Shown here: positions 22,845-34,589 of the stretch, piece after piece | Layout of the letters: each line of letters begins with the position of its first letter | How positions within the stretch are numbered: position 1 is the stretch's first letter | From: Begonia masoniana | Taxonomy: Eukaryota > Streptophyta > Magnoliopsida > Cucurbitales > Begoniaceae | NCBI GenBank assembly: GCA_022432975.1 | Contig: CM039509.1 | Location: 19,605,760-19,669,759, forward strand | Direction: 5' to 3' | Length of the DNA: 64,000 nucleotides | Program-made: the position numbers and the translations under genes | Notes under the pieces: generated by a model | Seen by the model: only the letters and a program-made list of their open reading frames with translations | Database searches by the model: none | Told to the model about the DNA's origin: nothing

Positions 22845-23300
22845 ACCGATCACTAAACGACAAAACTATTTCTACGTCTTCCGATAGATATAAAACTCGA
22901 CATCTGCCGATCACTAAATGACAAAACTACTTCTACATCTTCCGATAGATTTAAAACTCGACATCTGCCGATCACTAAATGACAAAACTACTTCTACATC
23001 TTCCGATAGATTTAAAACTCGACATCTGCCGATCACTAAACGACAAAAGCCTAACACTCACATCCACCGATCATAAAATGACAAAAGCCTAACGTTCACA
23101 TCCACCGATAGACGATAACACTCAACATCCACCGGTGGACTACATCCACCGATAGACGATAACACTCAACATCCACCGGTGGGCTACATCCACCGATAGA
23201 TGATAACACTCAACATCCACCGGTGGACTAAATCCACCGATAACAAAAACGCTCAACATCCACCAATGGACAACATCCACCGATGGTTGAGCTTGCAAAT
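22845..23300 (-). repeat. Tandem arrays in L, downstream of exon-3 block
   Basis: About three units of roughly 61 bp (core ATCTGCCGATCACTAAATGAC, TCTTCCGATAGAT), followed by shorter units built on CATCCACCGATAGACGATAA and CATCCACCGGTGGAC. The last holds the palindrome CCACCGGTGG. Confidence 0.8.
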
Positions 23301-23805
23301 TTCACTGAAAACATTCAAAACAACCTGACCCTAAGAAACTTCTGAAATCCGACAAAAACAATTTTTAAAACCAACATGTGTATCATTATCCAATAAAACT
23401 CCCAAAGTAGCAATCTGTAACAAAACCAAATCAGGTCTTCATAATCAAAAGAAAAAGAAACTCAAGACATTCTAAAACCTTCAACTATCACTATCATCAA
23501 AATCTTCTACACCACTCAACAGAACATCTGAAAAGTTAGACTCCACATACAGACAATAGTTAAACCGCCTCATTAGAATCATCAATCCATGGCATTGAAG
23601 TGCTCCCCCAACCAGCCTAATCCTCAACATGCTCAGAGAACACACCTTTTGAGGCTTCTTCACCTACATCACAAAACTCATCTATTAGCCTAATGCTAAG
23701 TAAGTAAAGCAGTAATGAAATGAAATGCTGAAACATAAATTCCTAAACATGCAATTTCTACTTTCTCATCTCAGTTGCATTCACATTCAATCATAAACTG
23801 ATATG

Positions 23806-23995
23806 ATCCCTCGGTTCCCTTGGGAGGTGGATCAATTTTCCCAAGGTCATACATCCTCTACTTGATTAAGGGGTGGATGAATTCCCTTAATAGTTGATCT
23901 GATCCCTCAATTCCATTGGGAAGTGGATCAATTTTCCCAAAGTTATAAATCCCTTCATAAGTTAAGGGGTGGATTAGTTCCCTTAATAGTTTGTC
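23806..23995 (-). repeat. Two-copy repeat of about 110 bp in L, putative intron 2
   Basis: Two units each containing TTGGGA(G/A)GTGGATCAATTTT and TTAAGGGGTGGAT. Lies between the exon-3-like and exon-2-like blocks. Confidence 0.75.
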
Positions 23996-26900
23996 TGTTA
24001 CATTTAGTTCATGCCTTACCATTCCTTACATGTAAATTCATTTTCGTAATCTTTCAAAAACATGATGCATGACATACAGACACATTCACACAATACATAA
24101 TCCTACTGTTTTGTGATGTAGGCCTGGGTGAAAGACTACCTCGGTAGCTCACTCGAACCTAAAGTCATAGACAGAACATACATTAGACTCTCTCTAAACT
24201 CCATTCTAAACTGGTAAAATTCTAAAGACACTAGTTTGGAAACTTAGTTCATTGAGCATTCCCGATTTACCACAAAACTCGCATTTATACTCTCCCCAAT
24301 CATCGATAGCTATCAGTACAGCAAGAAATTGAAATAGGGCTCACCTAGTTTAGAGAAGATTCGAGTAGAAGAATCGCCTAGAGAGCTCTGCTGCTTGAGC
24401 TGAAGACTGAAAGAGAGAAAAATGGGGAAATAGTGGCGGCTACAGTGCATTAAACCCAAAACCTCTTTCCTTAAATACGTTATCCACTTTTAAATTTCCA
24501 ATTACACTTATTCCCTTGCCTAGTCATCCATTAACACCCTACTTTTATTATTGCCATTTAAAGTGTGCCATTAATTTAAAAAGAATAGAGAATTGGTTTG
24601 ATAGAACTGGGTGTTACAGTATTGAATATATAATCTGTTAATCTCAATTCGTACTTGACTCACCAAATTTGTTGCTTTATTATTGTCAACCAACATGGTA
24701 AGACAATGTTGCAAAAATTGTATTTTATGTCTAGAATCTAATACAAATGCAACGTACGTTAAGAAATTAATTTTCTCATAACTTCCTCAGTAATTGTCAA
24801 ATTTTGCTAGCATTCCAATAACCATATTCCTCAATGATGGATTGTCAGACTAAGCATACTTCATGATAACAATTTTCAAATTACATACTTCACTAAAATA
24901 AATATTTGATGTCACATGTAAAGAGGTTGAAACAATCACAGTTGAATTATAAAAAATATTTAAAAACTTAACAAGTTCTCTAATATTTGCCTAATCTGTT
25001 GTAGTGGGAGGTGATTCCCCACTCAAATCACCAACATAATTACTATCAGTTTTCATTGACTTATCAAAGGCTTTTTCAAATTTTTCAGCGCTTGCTAACA
25101 CCAAATATGTAGAATTCTATCTTGTAGACACATCAAGAGAAACAATACTTTTGCATGCGATCTTAATATTATCAATGCAATTCTTAAAAATTTTTAACCT
25201 TATAGGTGAAGATTGAACATACTTAACAGCTCTACGTACTCTATTAATAACCTTTTGATGACCTTTCAAGCCATCACATACAATAAAGTTGAATATGTGT
25301 GCAAAACATCACAAATGCATGTATTCTCTATTCAAAACCAAACCAGTCCCATTTCTAACACTTTTGATCAAATATGAAATTGCAACATCATTCGAAGAAG
25401 CATTATCAACTATAACAGTCAACACATTTTCAATTCCCCATTCAAACAAATATTTTTCTACTTCTTTACCAATTGTGTCACCTTTATGATTCAAAATCAA
25501 TCAAAAATTCAAAATCCTCTTATGCATGGTGCAATCACTATCAATATAATAAGTAGTTAAAACCATATAATTTAAATTTTGAATAGAAGTCCATGTATCT
25601 GTAGTCAAACATACTTGTTGTGATGTTCTTCTAAAGTATCTTTAAATTTCATTTGTTCTTTTTCATAAAGATTAAAAGTATCACGTGCAACAGTAACTCT
25701 AGAAGATATGGAAAATCTCGATTGCAGATATTGGGAATACGCTCTAAAACCCTCTCCTTCAACAAACCTCAAAGACAATTCATCAGTAGTTATCATCTTT
25801 GCAAGTAGTTCTCGACAAGTAGCAACACTAAAACATGAAATTTGTTGTCCCCTATTATTCATATTCTGAAATTTCATAGTCTTTTGCTTCACATCTAAAT
25901 TTGCCAATAATTTTGCGCAAATACGAATGTGTTTTTTCAAGCTTGATGTTCCATTCTTCAGTGTATCACATTCATATGTTCTTCTACAATTATTACATTT
26001 AGCTCTAGAATTGTTATCATCACCATTTTCAACAACAGTAAAATGATTCCAAACATTAGATTTTTTTGTCCTTCCCCTACGAACACTAACACTAGAACTA
26101 GTAATAAAAGTAATCTCTACATTTTTATTAGTGCTTCCTGTTTCCATCCTATATAAATACAACAATTTATCAAAAATTTAATAATCTAACAAAAAATAAA
26201 TCAACCCAAGCAAAATTGATTAATAGATCTCAAAATCAAGGGGAACAAGAAACAATAACTAATAGATTTCATTAAAAGATGTTCAAACTCAAGAAAGCTT
26301 TACACATAATTACATATTGCCTAAAATTTACTCTACCAAACATAATTTAGTCAAGTTATCTGGAAAGCTATCAACAGTAATAATATATTCTAATTCCATG
26401 GAAGAATCTTCCATTATCAGTATTTAATAAAATCTCAAAATACCCAAGATATATTCCACGAGATCAATATCAACATTGGCATTTTGGTACAATAATTCAA
26501 AATTTCTATATATATATATATCATTCAAATGAGCACCACCAATTCCAATTTTTCCATGAATCAAGCATTTCTTTCAAATTTCCATTTAGAAAGAAATGAA
26601 TGCAGCAGTTCCAACTGGGTTGAGTTCAGTGTAAGGATCAAAAACTTAATGTCCAGAAAAAATTATTATTTAAATCATTACACCAAATGGAAATAATTTA
26701 CAGGTACATAATATTAAAAAAGTATCAATTTTAAATCTCAATCTTTTAGTTGGCTTGGCAATGGATAGAAACCAACTCAAATCAAGTTGGTTTGCCCAAT
26801 TTCAAAAAAACAAGACGCTAACCGAAAGAGGCAAAGTCAAGAGCTTACCTTCGTCAGTGACTCGGTTCGTCCTTCTTAATCTGACAAAGAAAGAGGCGCG

Positions 26901-27167
26901 GTGACTGCGAAGTGCGAGACAGTGAGAGAGAAGTGAGAAGATAGAATGCAAGTTGCAGGTGCGGCGACTAAGCGCTTAGCAGAATACTGAATGGTTTGGT
27001 TCGGGTTTAGTGGTTTTGTATCATTAAACCCAAAAATCGAATCAAGAACTTCGGTTTTGCTAAAAAAACAAAAATTCCTTTATTTAAATGCAAAATCGAC
27101 CAAAATCAAACCAAATACCTTTGTTCTGATCTGGTTCTTCGGGCCGGGTCAGTTTTGTACACCTCTA

Positions 27168-27729
27168 GCCTTGGGGTCAAGGCCTGGTCTGGGACGCGGC
27201 CAGGCTCAACCCATACCACATCGTAGCTCCCATCGGTGGTGTGATGTCGGCCAAAAGTTTTTTGCCTTTTCTGGCTGATCCCAACCCCGATTTCAGCCGC
27301 AACACGACTTCCACACCAAATCCAATCTAAACATACCATAAACAGCGAGCAAAACAAAGATATCAGTGGAAGACGCCTCTAGAAAAAAAAACTAGAAGTC
27401 GATGGAGGAAAATGAGCGGAAATTGTCTTCTCCAAAGAAACTCCTTCACAAAAGTTGTAGGGTTTAACAAGGAGAACATTTTGACACCAAAAACACGATG
27501 ATCAGAGTTTGATTGGTTCTTTTTGTCTCGCTCTCTCTTCCCTCTCTTTCCTTTCTATTGTGCTGCACTAGAAGAATAGAAGGGTTGCTTAACCCTTCTT
27601 TTCTTCTTTCATTTTCCTTTTTTATTAAAAATTATTTTAAATTAAATTATATTATTTTAAGTAATAAAATAGTATAATAATATATATAACATTAACTCCC
27701 TTAAATCGCGACGAGGCCCCATCCCTACA
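27168..27729. other. Unassigned DNA right of the hAT element
   Basis: Continuation of 20535-21334. No gene. Contains AGAAGGGTT-GCTT-AACCCTTCT (27578-27599) followed by A/T-rich DNA, the arrangement seen near the transcript start of A-type LTRs in reverse orientation. Confidence 0.35.
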
Positions 27730-29090
27730 CATAACAATTTGAACGTGTCGAATAAAATAGTAACATTCAGCGAAATAAAGGAAATTCAAAAAATTCAATT
27801 GAACACTTCTGACCCGATTAAGAAAGCTCTAAACGAGCGACACAGAGGTGAATGAGGAACTCGACTGATGAGCACAAGTTTTTAAAAGAGGAAAATCCAC
27901 CCGAACGGGACAAATAGGCAGATTCGGTTAAACCGAAAGATGATTAACTTCAAGGCACGAAATTCAGAAATTCAACCCACAGTCAAACCAAGTCATTACC
28001 TTGACCGATTTATCGAAGAAAAATACACATGGCCAAATGCCGATGAATAACGACAATATGAGTCAAACCTGATGTATTGACTTTGAAAAATGTGAAAAAT
28101 TTGTTTGTAAAATTTTAAAATTCTTGAATTTTACAATTATAGTATAGACTTTTGATTGTTATGTTTGTTAGATTATATAATTATATTGATGATGATGTCG
28201 CTCGAGGATATGTTTCGTTTGATGATTTAATAGATGTAGAAATATTGATGCTTTTATGGTATGTAGTAAGCTATGATCGAATAGAAAGAATAGATAGATT
28301 TACTCGAGGATATGCTATGTTTTTTGATCGTATGTTTATGTATGACTCATACATCATGAAAAATAATTTATGTTAAGAAAGGTTTAAAGAGAAAAAAGAA
28401 ACAAAGAAAGAAAGACAAAAGGAAAAGACAAACAGAAATACGAAAAGATGAGAGAAGGGCTGAATAAACGTAACTTTTGTTGTGAGACGCGATTACGAGT
28501 TGGTTGTCCTATATGACGGGATCATGAGGTGTTTTTTCGCTTCCCTAGACTGAATTACCTCCAACAAATGGACTGTATATCGAAACTAAAGTAAGAATAA
28601 AAGACCTTGTAAAAAAGAACTGCGATAAGACTATTTTCACAAAAATTGCATATGCATACGTGTTCATGATAGTTTATGCATCTCTTACTGAGCGTTAGAC
28701 TCATAGTTTGAACTTTATGATGTATGTGATAAATTTTATTATATACACGATGAAAGAAGCGAATGAAAGATGCAGTTGAAGAGTTGCTCTCATGGCAAAG
28801 TTACATCGTATTAATGCAAATAGCGATTTAGAGGCTATGAAGAGAAAAACTAACGTTCTATATCTATTTGAGTTAAAAAAGATTTTCTATCAATTGTTAT
28901 TTCATTATTTTTATGGATGAATTTATTAAGTATTGTTTTCAAATGACTATTTGAGATCATTGATTTTTAATGAACACTTATAGATTTTAAGAATTCTTCT
29001 ATACATTTTTAATGAATTGATTTCTAAATTTTTAAGTGAACTCTTTTAAAGAAAAAATAAAGTAGAAAAAGTGTGCTACGGAGTGTTACA
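27730..29090 (+). repeat. Probable degenerate LTR fragment
   Basis: Ends GAGTGTTACA at 29090. At 28680-28730 it has CTTACTGAGCGTTAGACTC and TATGATGTATGTGA, resembling the block before exon 3 in family C and F LTRs. The left end and the 27730-28500 stretch are not recognisable. No coding sequence is supported. Confidence 0.35.
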
Positions 29091-29424
29091 TGATATGTCG
29101 AGATTAATACATCACTCTCTCTCTCTGTCTCCCCCTCCCTACATTGTAGACCAGTGTGCATTGTTAAGATTATGACATGAAGCTTCTCTTTTGGACCATA
29201 AAAACAAGAGAGGTAAAAAAATGGCACACGGGACTTTTATAAACATAAATCGATATCAGATTTAAAAAACATAGTAACATTTCAGCCACTATGAACCCCA
29301 CTAAACACATCTCCTAAAATAACTCGAACTCAAGTTAACTATCCACAAGAGTAGGATAACTTATTGACCAAGTAAATTCTAGACATGTAAAATAAACTTG
29401 CTAATTTCTACATTATTTCTAACA
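29091..29424 (-). repeat. Putative 3' LTR of Copia element E
   Basis: In sense it begins TGTTAGAAATAATG right after the purine-rich ATTAAGGGGA, as Copia LTRs do, and could end at ATATCA opposite 29091. The second LTR is not in the window, so the outer edge is a guess. Confidence 0.5.
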
Positions 29425-30491
29425 TTCCCCTTAATGCAGAAATCTATAACACCAATCAATTTCCGATAATTTCCCAATATTCAAACTTTGCTAAAGATAG
29501 TAGTTTTGTAAACATGTTAGCTTGTTGTTCATTTGTACTATAATAAACTATTTGAATACTTCCATCATCAACTAATTCTCAAATAAAATGATGTCGTGTC
29601 TCAATGTGCCTTTTTTGTCTTGGCAATGATGGACAGGTTGTCACAATAAATTGTTATTGCCTTTTGTTGTTCCTTTATATCTTTTAGAATCCATTGTAAC
29701 CATATTGCATGACATGCTGCTGACGTTGACAGAGTTGTGGAAGGTTGCTTCTGTGAACTCCATGATAATGCACTTGACCTAAGATTGAAAATATATCTAG
29801 TAAAATTTTTTTTATCATCAACTAAATCTTCTCAATCACTATTAGAAAAACCATATAAATTTAAATTGTTAATCTAGTACCAAATTCCATATGAGTTTGT
29901 TTCCTTCAAGTATTTCAAGACTGTTTTTGTTGCTCCATAGTGCACCTTACTTGGATTTTGCATAAATCTTGACAAAAGACTTGAAGCGTGTAGAATATCA
30001 GGTCATGTGTTGGTAAGGTAGAACAAGCTTCCAATCAAACTTCGGTAGATACTTGCTTAAGCTCTTTCTTCTTCTTCTTCAATGCTGAATTTTTTATTTG
30101 TGGCCATGGAGTCTTCATGGGATTAAAGTCTTGCAACTTAATCTTTTGAAAGAGATCTTTCACATATTTCTTTTGACAAACAAAAAATCCAACAAAGCAT
30201 TGTTATACTTCTAAACTTAGAAAATAGCTCATTAATCTCAGACTAGTCATATCAAACTCTCTTTGAATTCAACAATCAAAGGTGTTACTGCTTGTATAAA
30301 CCAAATCATCTACATAAAGACATACAATAAGTACCTCATCAGCTCCACTTGACTTCACATACAAGGTTGACTCGCTTGCACTTTTTACAAAACTATTTTT
30401 GGTAAAGTGTACTTAAATCCTCTCGTGCTAGGCCCTTGGAGATTGTTTGAACCCATACAATGCTTTCTTGAGTTGATAGACTTTCTTTTCT
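29425..30491 (-). pseudogene. Copia RT (C-terminal part) and RNase H
   Basis: Y-V-D-D-L-V-Y-T, the RT catalytic box, is at about 30293-30316. Downstream come F-V-C-Q-K-K-Y-V-K-D and P-M-K-T-P, then H-I-E-T-R-H-H-F-I and a C terminus like N-E-Q-Q-A-N-M-F-T-K of Copia RNase H. Several frames and stops are needed to read it. The enzyme would copy RNA to DNA and degrade the RNA strand; this copy is dead. Confidence 0.85.
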
Positions 30492-30763
30492 TGTTTTGTA
30501 ACACCCGAGATTTGTTTAAGAAAGAAAAATTGGAGAGAAAATAAAATGATTAGGTAATTGTTTAATAATAGGTTATTTTAATTAGTTTAAAAGAAAAGTG
30601 AAGTTTCTAATTTAAGTTCGGGTCCTAGTGAAATTAATTCGGGGGTTAGGTTAATTTAATAGCGGGATTTAACGGAATGTTTGGAGGGGTATAATGGTAA
30701 TTTAGTGTTAATTAATGTTATTATTATTATGTTTATTATTAAATTAAAAAAAAATAATAATAA

Positions 30764-30789
30764 AACAGAATGGCCGAAGGCATTCTGTT
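30764..30789 (+). other. LTR hairpin with ATG in A4
   Basis: AACAGAATGGC, loop CGAA, GGCATTCTGTT: 11-bp stem with one G-G mismatch. The frame from the ATG starts M-A-E-G-I-L-F. Confidence 0.6.
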
Positions 30790-31825
30790 CGAGCGGCGAG
30801 CGCGAAGCACAGGGGAGAGGGAAGGGTGGAACGGCGATCGCCGATCAGGACCGCAGACGATTCCCGACGATTTCCGGCCAGACGACGTCGGCGACTCCAA
30901 GGCTGTCAGTTCCGGTCGTCGTCGCGCACAAAACCGAACGGTAAGTCTTCCTCTTCTCCTGTTTCGGTTCAGTTCCTGGCCGAGGGTGAGGAGCGAGTTT
31001 GAGCTCCGATCACCGGCAGAAATGGGCTGCTTCCGGCGTGGGTTTGCCAACCCTTGGGCCGGCGTGGGTTTGCCAACCCTTGGGCTGGCGTGGGTTTGCC
31101 TGGCAGGGAGAGCCCTTTTTGGGCGAAAATTAGTGAAGCCCTCTTTAGGGCATTTCGGGTTTTTGCTTGTAGTTTGAGATTTTTGGTTAGTTTATGCTAA
31201 TTGAGGGTATAGGTGGTTGATTGGTGAGGAATTGAGTGAGAATTGATGGAAAATAGGAAAGAGGAATTTTTCGGGTGAAGGGGCAGTTCGGGTTTTCTGA
31301 GTTTTGACCTAGTTAGGGTCGTTTGTTTTCAAATTCCTTTTGGCAGGTTAAAATAGGTTATTAGAGGAGTACGTGGCCGCTGGAATCGTTCGATTCCGAT
31401 ATCCGACGCAAAAGTTACGCGCGTTTGAAGTTCAGGTCGGTTTTTACCGAACCCAAATTGGTGGTCCATTTAGTTAAGCTTTCATTGGATTAGGCTAAAA
31501 ATAATAGTTTGAGAGTAAGTTGGTGTATGTAGGCTTAATTTTAAAGAAGTTTGAATAATTGTAGTTAGAGTTAGCTTAAATATTCGTTAGAAGTAAATTG
31601 TAATGCTTAAGTGACTTTTGTGACTGTGATAGGTTACCGAGTGGGGAAATTTACATAGCCAAAGCGAGTAAGTGCAGTGCAAGAGTTCAGGTAAGTAGAG
31701 GACGTTATGTTTTGCCTTCGGGCCTACACCACGGAACGGTAGGGAATTGTTGTTTGTTGATTTCTTTGCTTTGTTTGAATTGTGAGTTGGTTCCTTTGCT
31801 TTGTTTGAATTGTGAGTTAGTTGCT

Positions 31826-32127
31826 TTGCTTTGAGGTGTCTCGAGTGGAAGAATTGCTACTCGAGAGGTACGCAACTGTGTCTCGAGTGCTACTCAAGAG
31901 GTACGCAACTGTGTCTTGAGTGATACTCGAGAGGTACGCAACTGTGTCTCGAGTGCTACTCGAGAGGTACGCAACTGTGTCTCGAGTGCTACTCGAGAGG
32001 TACGCAACTGTGTCTCGAGTGATACTCGAGAGGTACGCAACTGTGTCTCGAGTGCTACTCGAGAGGTACGCAACTGTGTCTCGAGTGCTACTCGAGAGGT
32101 ACGCAACTGTGTCTCGAGTAGAATGAT
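31826..32127 (+). repeat. 33-bp minisatellite in A4
   Basis: About nine units built on GTGCTACTCGAGAGGTACGC and AACTGTGTCTCGA. The unit contains the inverted repeat CTCGAGT-n3-ACTCGAG and is recognisably the complement of the 25-bp A1 unit (GCGTAC(A/C)TCTC...GAGACAC), expanded to 33 bp. Lies in the putative intron 2. Confidence 0.92.
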
Positions 32128-32763
32128 ATTCTACGAGAGAGGTACACCTACGATTAATGAAGTGAGAACGTGATACATACAACCGAGAGTAGAAACCGAA
32201 TGTGATAGGATTGGGTGCATTGTTGTATGGGGCTAGCATTGTTTGGTCATGTGTTGTGTTTTCGTGATGGATAGTGTTGTGTTGCTGCGTTGCGTTGTCC
32301 TGTTGAGCGGTGTTGTGTTGCATGTGTTAGGGTTACGATGTGTGAGTTGTGGTGGATGGTGTTTGTTTATCTTTGTTATTCTCTACTTGCTAAGCGTAAG
32401 CTTACGTGTGTGTGGGTGTTCTGTGGTGTAATATCCGGCTTGTTCGGATTTTTTTAGAATATTCATATTTTATAATATATGTGGCATTTTTGGTAAATAT
32501 GTCAAATCAGGTCCGTTTTACGAAAGAAAAGCGTCATTACGATCCTAATGAGTAATAAGAATTTTAAGGAAATTATAGGAATTTTCAGAGAGTAAACGCT
32601 ATATTCCGAGTAAATACATTTCTCGTAATGTAAAGGACGTTCACGTAAAAATAGCAAATGAGGTCCAAATCGCGAACAGACAGTTTTAATAAATCCCTGG
32701 CAATGAATAGAAGTTATTGGCAAAATATGAAGTTTTCAAGAATCCGAATAGTTGGACGATTAA

Positions 32764-34081
32764 CGAACCGAAGGACGAAACAAAATAGAAATAAGAGTTA
32801 AGGGTAATTTGGTAATTTGCCAAATCAAATTATTAAATAACCTAATTTTCTCTCTTTTCCTCACTTCCTCTCTTTTCTTCTCTGGATCGCACGACAGAGA
32901 GCTCCCTTCTCTCTCGGCCGCCGGCGACATTCGACAACCCGACCTCCGTCCGACCTCCGTTCGTTCCGATTTCTTCACGGTTTCTTCTTCTCTCGCTACC
33001 CTAGGTATGCAGCTTCGGTCTCTGAGCATTTATTCTGAGTTTTCGGTTCGATTTAGGATTAGGGTTTCAATTAGGGTTTCGATCGATTTTCGTTAAAAAC
33101 GCGAATTAGGGCTCGTAATTAATAGGTTAGCCGTAATTATGTATATGTTGAACATGTTGGACGTTATTGAACGAAGAAAAGTCAATTTGCGAAAAAGTTA
33201 TAAATCGGTAAAATGTCGGGTTTTTAGGAAAAACTCGTAACTAGAGATTTTGGATTATAAAGCTTTAATTAACGTTCGAAATGCTCTAAATAGCTAAGTG
33301 GAGAATTTAGGAGAATTCGTTAATTGAGGATTTTGTAATTTGGATGTTTAATAGCTTAATTCGGTTTTAACGGCAAATATCGTGTTTTACCTCAGACACG
33401 CGACTCCAGTGGACGAAGCTTGAGATCCAGCGCGCTCAAGGTAAGTCCTCGTGACTTGCTTGACCGAAAGGTCTACACCATACCTCGTCGTCGTATCAAG
33501 GATCCTTGAGGATTCCTTGTTTTACGTTGTTTAGGTTGGGTAGTTAGGTTAGTTGTTTATAGGTTATGTTGTATTGTCTTGTTGATATGTATGTTGTTTG
33601 TTTACTTTCCGCTGATTAACTGTTCATGCATCACGTATTTCAAATGTCATAGAAAATGAATTTCCGCACGTGTTTTAAGGAAAGAAATGAACCTCTGTAA
33701 TTAATGTACGTAATCTGTATCTGTATCTGGTTACGCGAGGTGGGGCTCAGGCATGGCTGTAGGGTTTGTGAGCATGTACCCCCCTCCTCTAGGTGGGAAG
33801 TGGTAGTTCGACCGCGGAATGTATCCTTTCCATTTAGAGGGCTGATATCTCGGTAACAATCTGTCTGTGGCGTAATGAAAAGAATGAAAATGTATCTGAA
33901 TATGAATATGTAATCTGCACGTTTTATGAATGGCATACGCACGCATGCATCTGCATTTACGTAGCTTACTGAGATTTCAATATCTCATATGTGTCTGTAT
34001 GGTGTAGGTGACATTATAGGTTACGTTGACCCAGGTGAGGATGATATTCCTCCTCCTGACGTAGGAGCAGCTGATGGATGA
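32764..34081 (+). CDS. LTR mini-gene of F, three exon-like blocks, no ATG
   Basis: Open frame from 32764 to the donor TACCCTAG|GTATG at 33004/33005 (phase 1); exon 2 33396-33440 (45 nt, CCTCAG...CTCAAG|GTAAGT); exon 3 34008-34081 after GGTGTAG, ending TGA. Exon 1 has a hydrophobic, Ser/Leu/Phe-rich stretch near its start and ends S-S-S-L-A-T-L. Exon 2 reads Q-W-T-K-L-E-I-Q-R-A-Q and exon 3 G-D-I-I...P-G-E-D-D-I-P-P-P-D-V. No in-frame ATG exists in exon 1, so translation would need a non-AUG start or an unseen upstream exon. Conservation with D, B1, I and K1 is the main support. Not a family I recognise. Confidence 0.3.
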
Positions 34082-34354
34082 TGGCCGTGGGAGTGCGCTG
34101 AGCAGTCGAGGCACGTTTTGACCCGTGGGGGATGTACGTAAAGGTTTTGGGGGTTTTTGAGACATTTTGGATTGATGATAAACTGTATAGAACATATTAG
34201 GGTGCTTGGATCTGGATAGGGGTTAGATAACGTTTTGGTAATTGCATGTAAAACGCTTTGGTATAAACAGTTTTGATAAACGTTATGAAATGTTTTGGTT
34301 TAAATGTTTAAGTTAAATGAAAACGTTATGAAATGTTGTTTGTAGGTTGTTACG

Positions 34355-34550
34355 GATAGCTCGGTTTTTAGAGCTATCCATGCAGTTGGACTTCGTAAAG
34401 TCCGCTGCAAGCGGAAGAGAATTGTAAAAGGGTTGCTCTCTGGAATCGGATTCCAGAGAGATGAAAGTTTGAAATTTTGAAACGTTGTTGTGATTATAGG
34501 CGTGAAGTAATAGAATTTTGCTCTCTGGAATTCAAACTTCCAGAGAGCTA
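34355..34550 (+). other. Cluster of hairpins in F
   Basis: GGATAGCTC...GAGCTATCC (near 34355-34381), CTCTGGAATCGGATTCCAGAG (near 34438-34460) and GCTCTCTGG...CCAGAGAGC (34521-34550). The CTCTGGAA/TTCCAGAG type recurs in D (49273-49290) and in weaker form in B1. Confidence 0.6.
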
Positions 34551-34589
34551 ATTGATGTGTTTGTGAAGCGTGAAGTGTTGGAGAGTTTG

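Larger units (their letters stand above)
22631..24618 (-). mobile_element. Solo LTR L inside the hAT transposase
   Basis: 1988 bp, plus strand TGTGACGCCCCG...GGGTGTTACA, flanked by TSD GTATT (22626-22630 and 24619-24623). Its arrays share TCTGCCGATCACTAAA with family C, and near its putative transcript start it encodes H-C-S-R-H as in C1/C2. Exon-1-like (ending AAACTAG|GTGAG) and exon-3-like blocks are recognisable, but exon 2 is only 19 nt, so the mini-gene frame is broken. Confidence 0.9.
22224..26165 (-). pseudogene. hAT transposase, interrupted
   Basis: The N-terminal part (25605-26165) is open; a likely start is the ATG at 26145-26147 (M-E-T-G-S). It carries a BED zinc finger with W39, C57, C60, H79 and C83 of the open frame. 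A second fragment (25309-25500) has V-D-N-A-S-S-N-D, the region of a catalytic Asp in hAT transposases. The chain continues with scattered stops to 24624, is split by solo LTR L (22631-24618), and resumes to end in a good hATC dimerisation domain (22224-22442: S-L-K-Y-P-I-L, S-T-V-H-S-N-S-A-F-S, P-K-T-V-E-A). The W-W pair usually preceding hATC is lost. Stops and frame changes make it a pseudogene; family assignment is firm. Confidence 0.9.
21335..27167 (-). mobile_element. hAT DNA transposon with 8-bp TSD
   Basis: Starts TAGGGGTGTTCATGG and ends ...TACACCTCTA; the terminal inverted repeats match as TAG(G/A)GGTGT(T/A)CA and continue less well with GG(T/C)CCGG. Flanked by GCCTTGGG (21327-21334 and 27168-27175), the 8-bp duplication typical of hAT. 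Total 5833 bp, about 3.8 kb without solo LTR L. It contains a decayed minus-strand transposase with BED finger, DDE-region fragment and hATC domain. TIRs are recognisable, so it could still be a substrate, but its own transposase is dead. Confidence 0.93.

Noticed and set aside
28152..28376. 74-codon frame in A/T-rich DNA
   Set aside because: No motif, no conserved neighbour, composition-driven. Lies in a probable degenerate LTR.
30770..31177. 135-codon unspliced frame in A4 starting M-A-E-G-I-L-F
   Set aside because: It reads past a good donor (CGAACG GTAAGT at about 30940) into what other copies treat as intron, so only the first part could be coding, and its phase does not fit exon 2.
31817..32323. 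Repetitive frames in A4 (R-T-S-R-V-A-L-E-T-Q-L type)
   Set aside because: Read through the 33-bp minisatellite; present on both strands.
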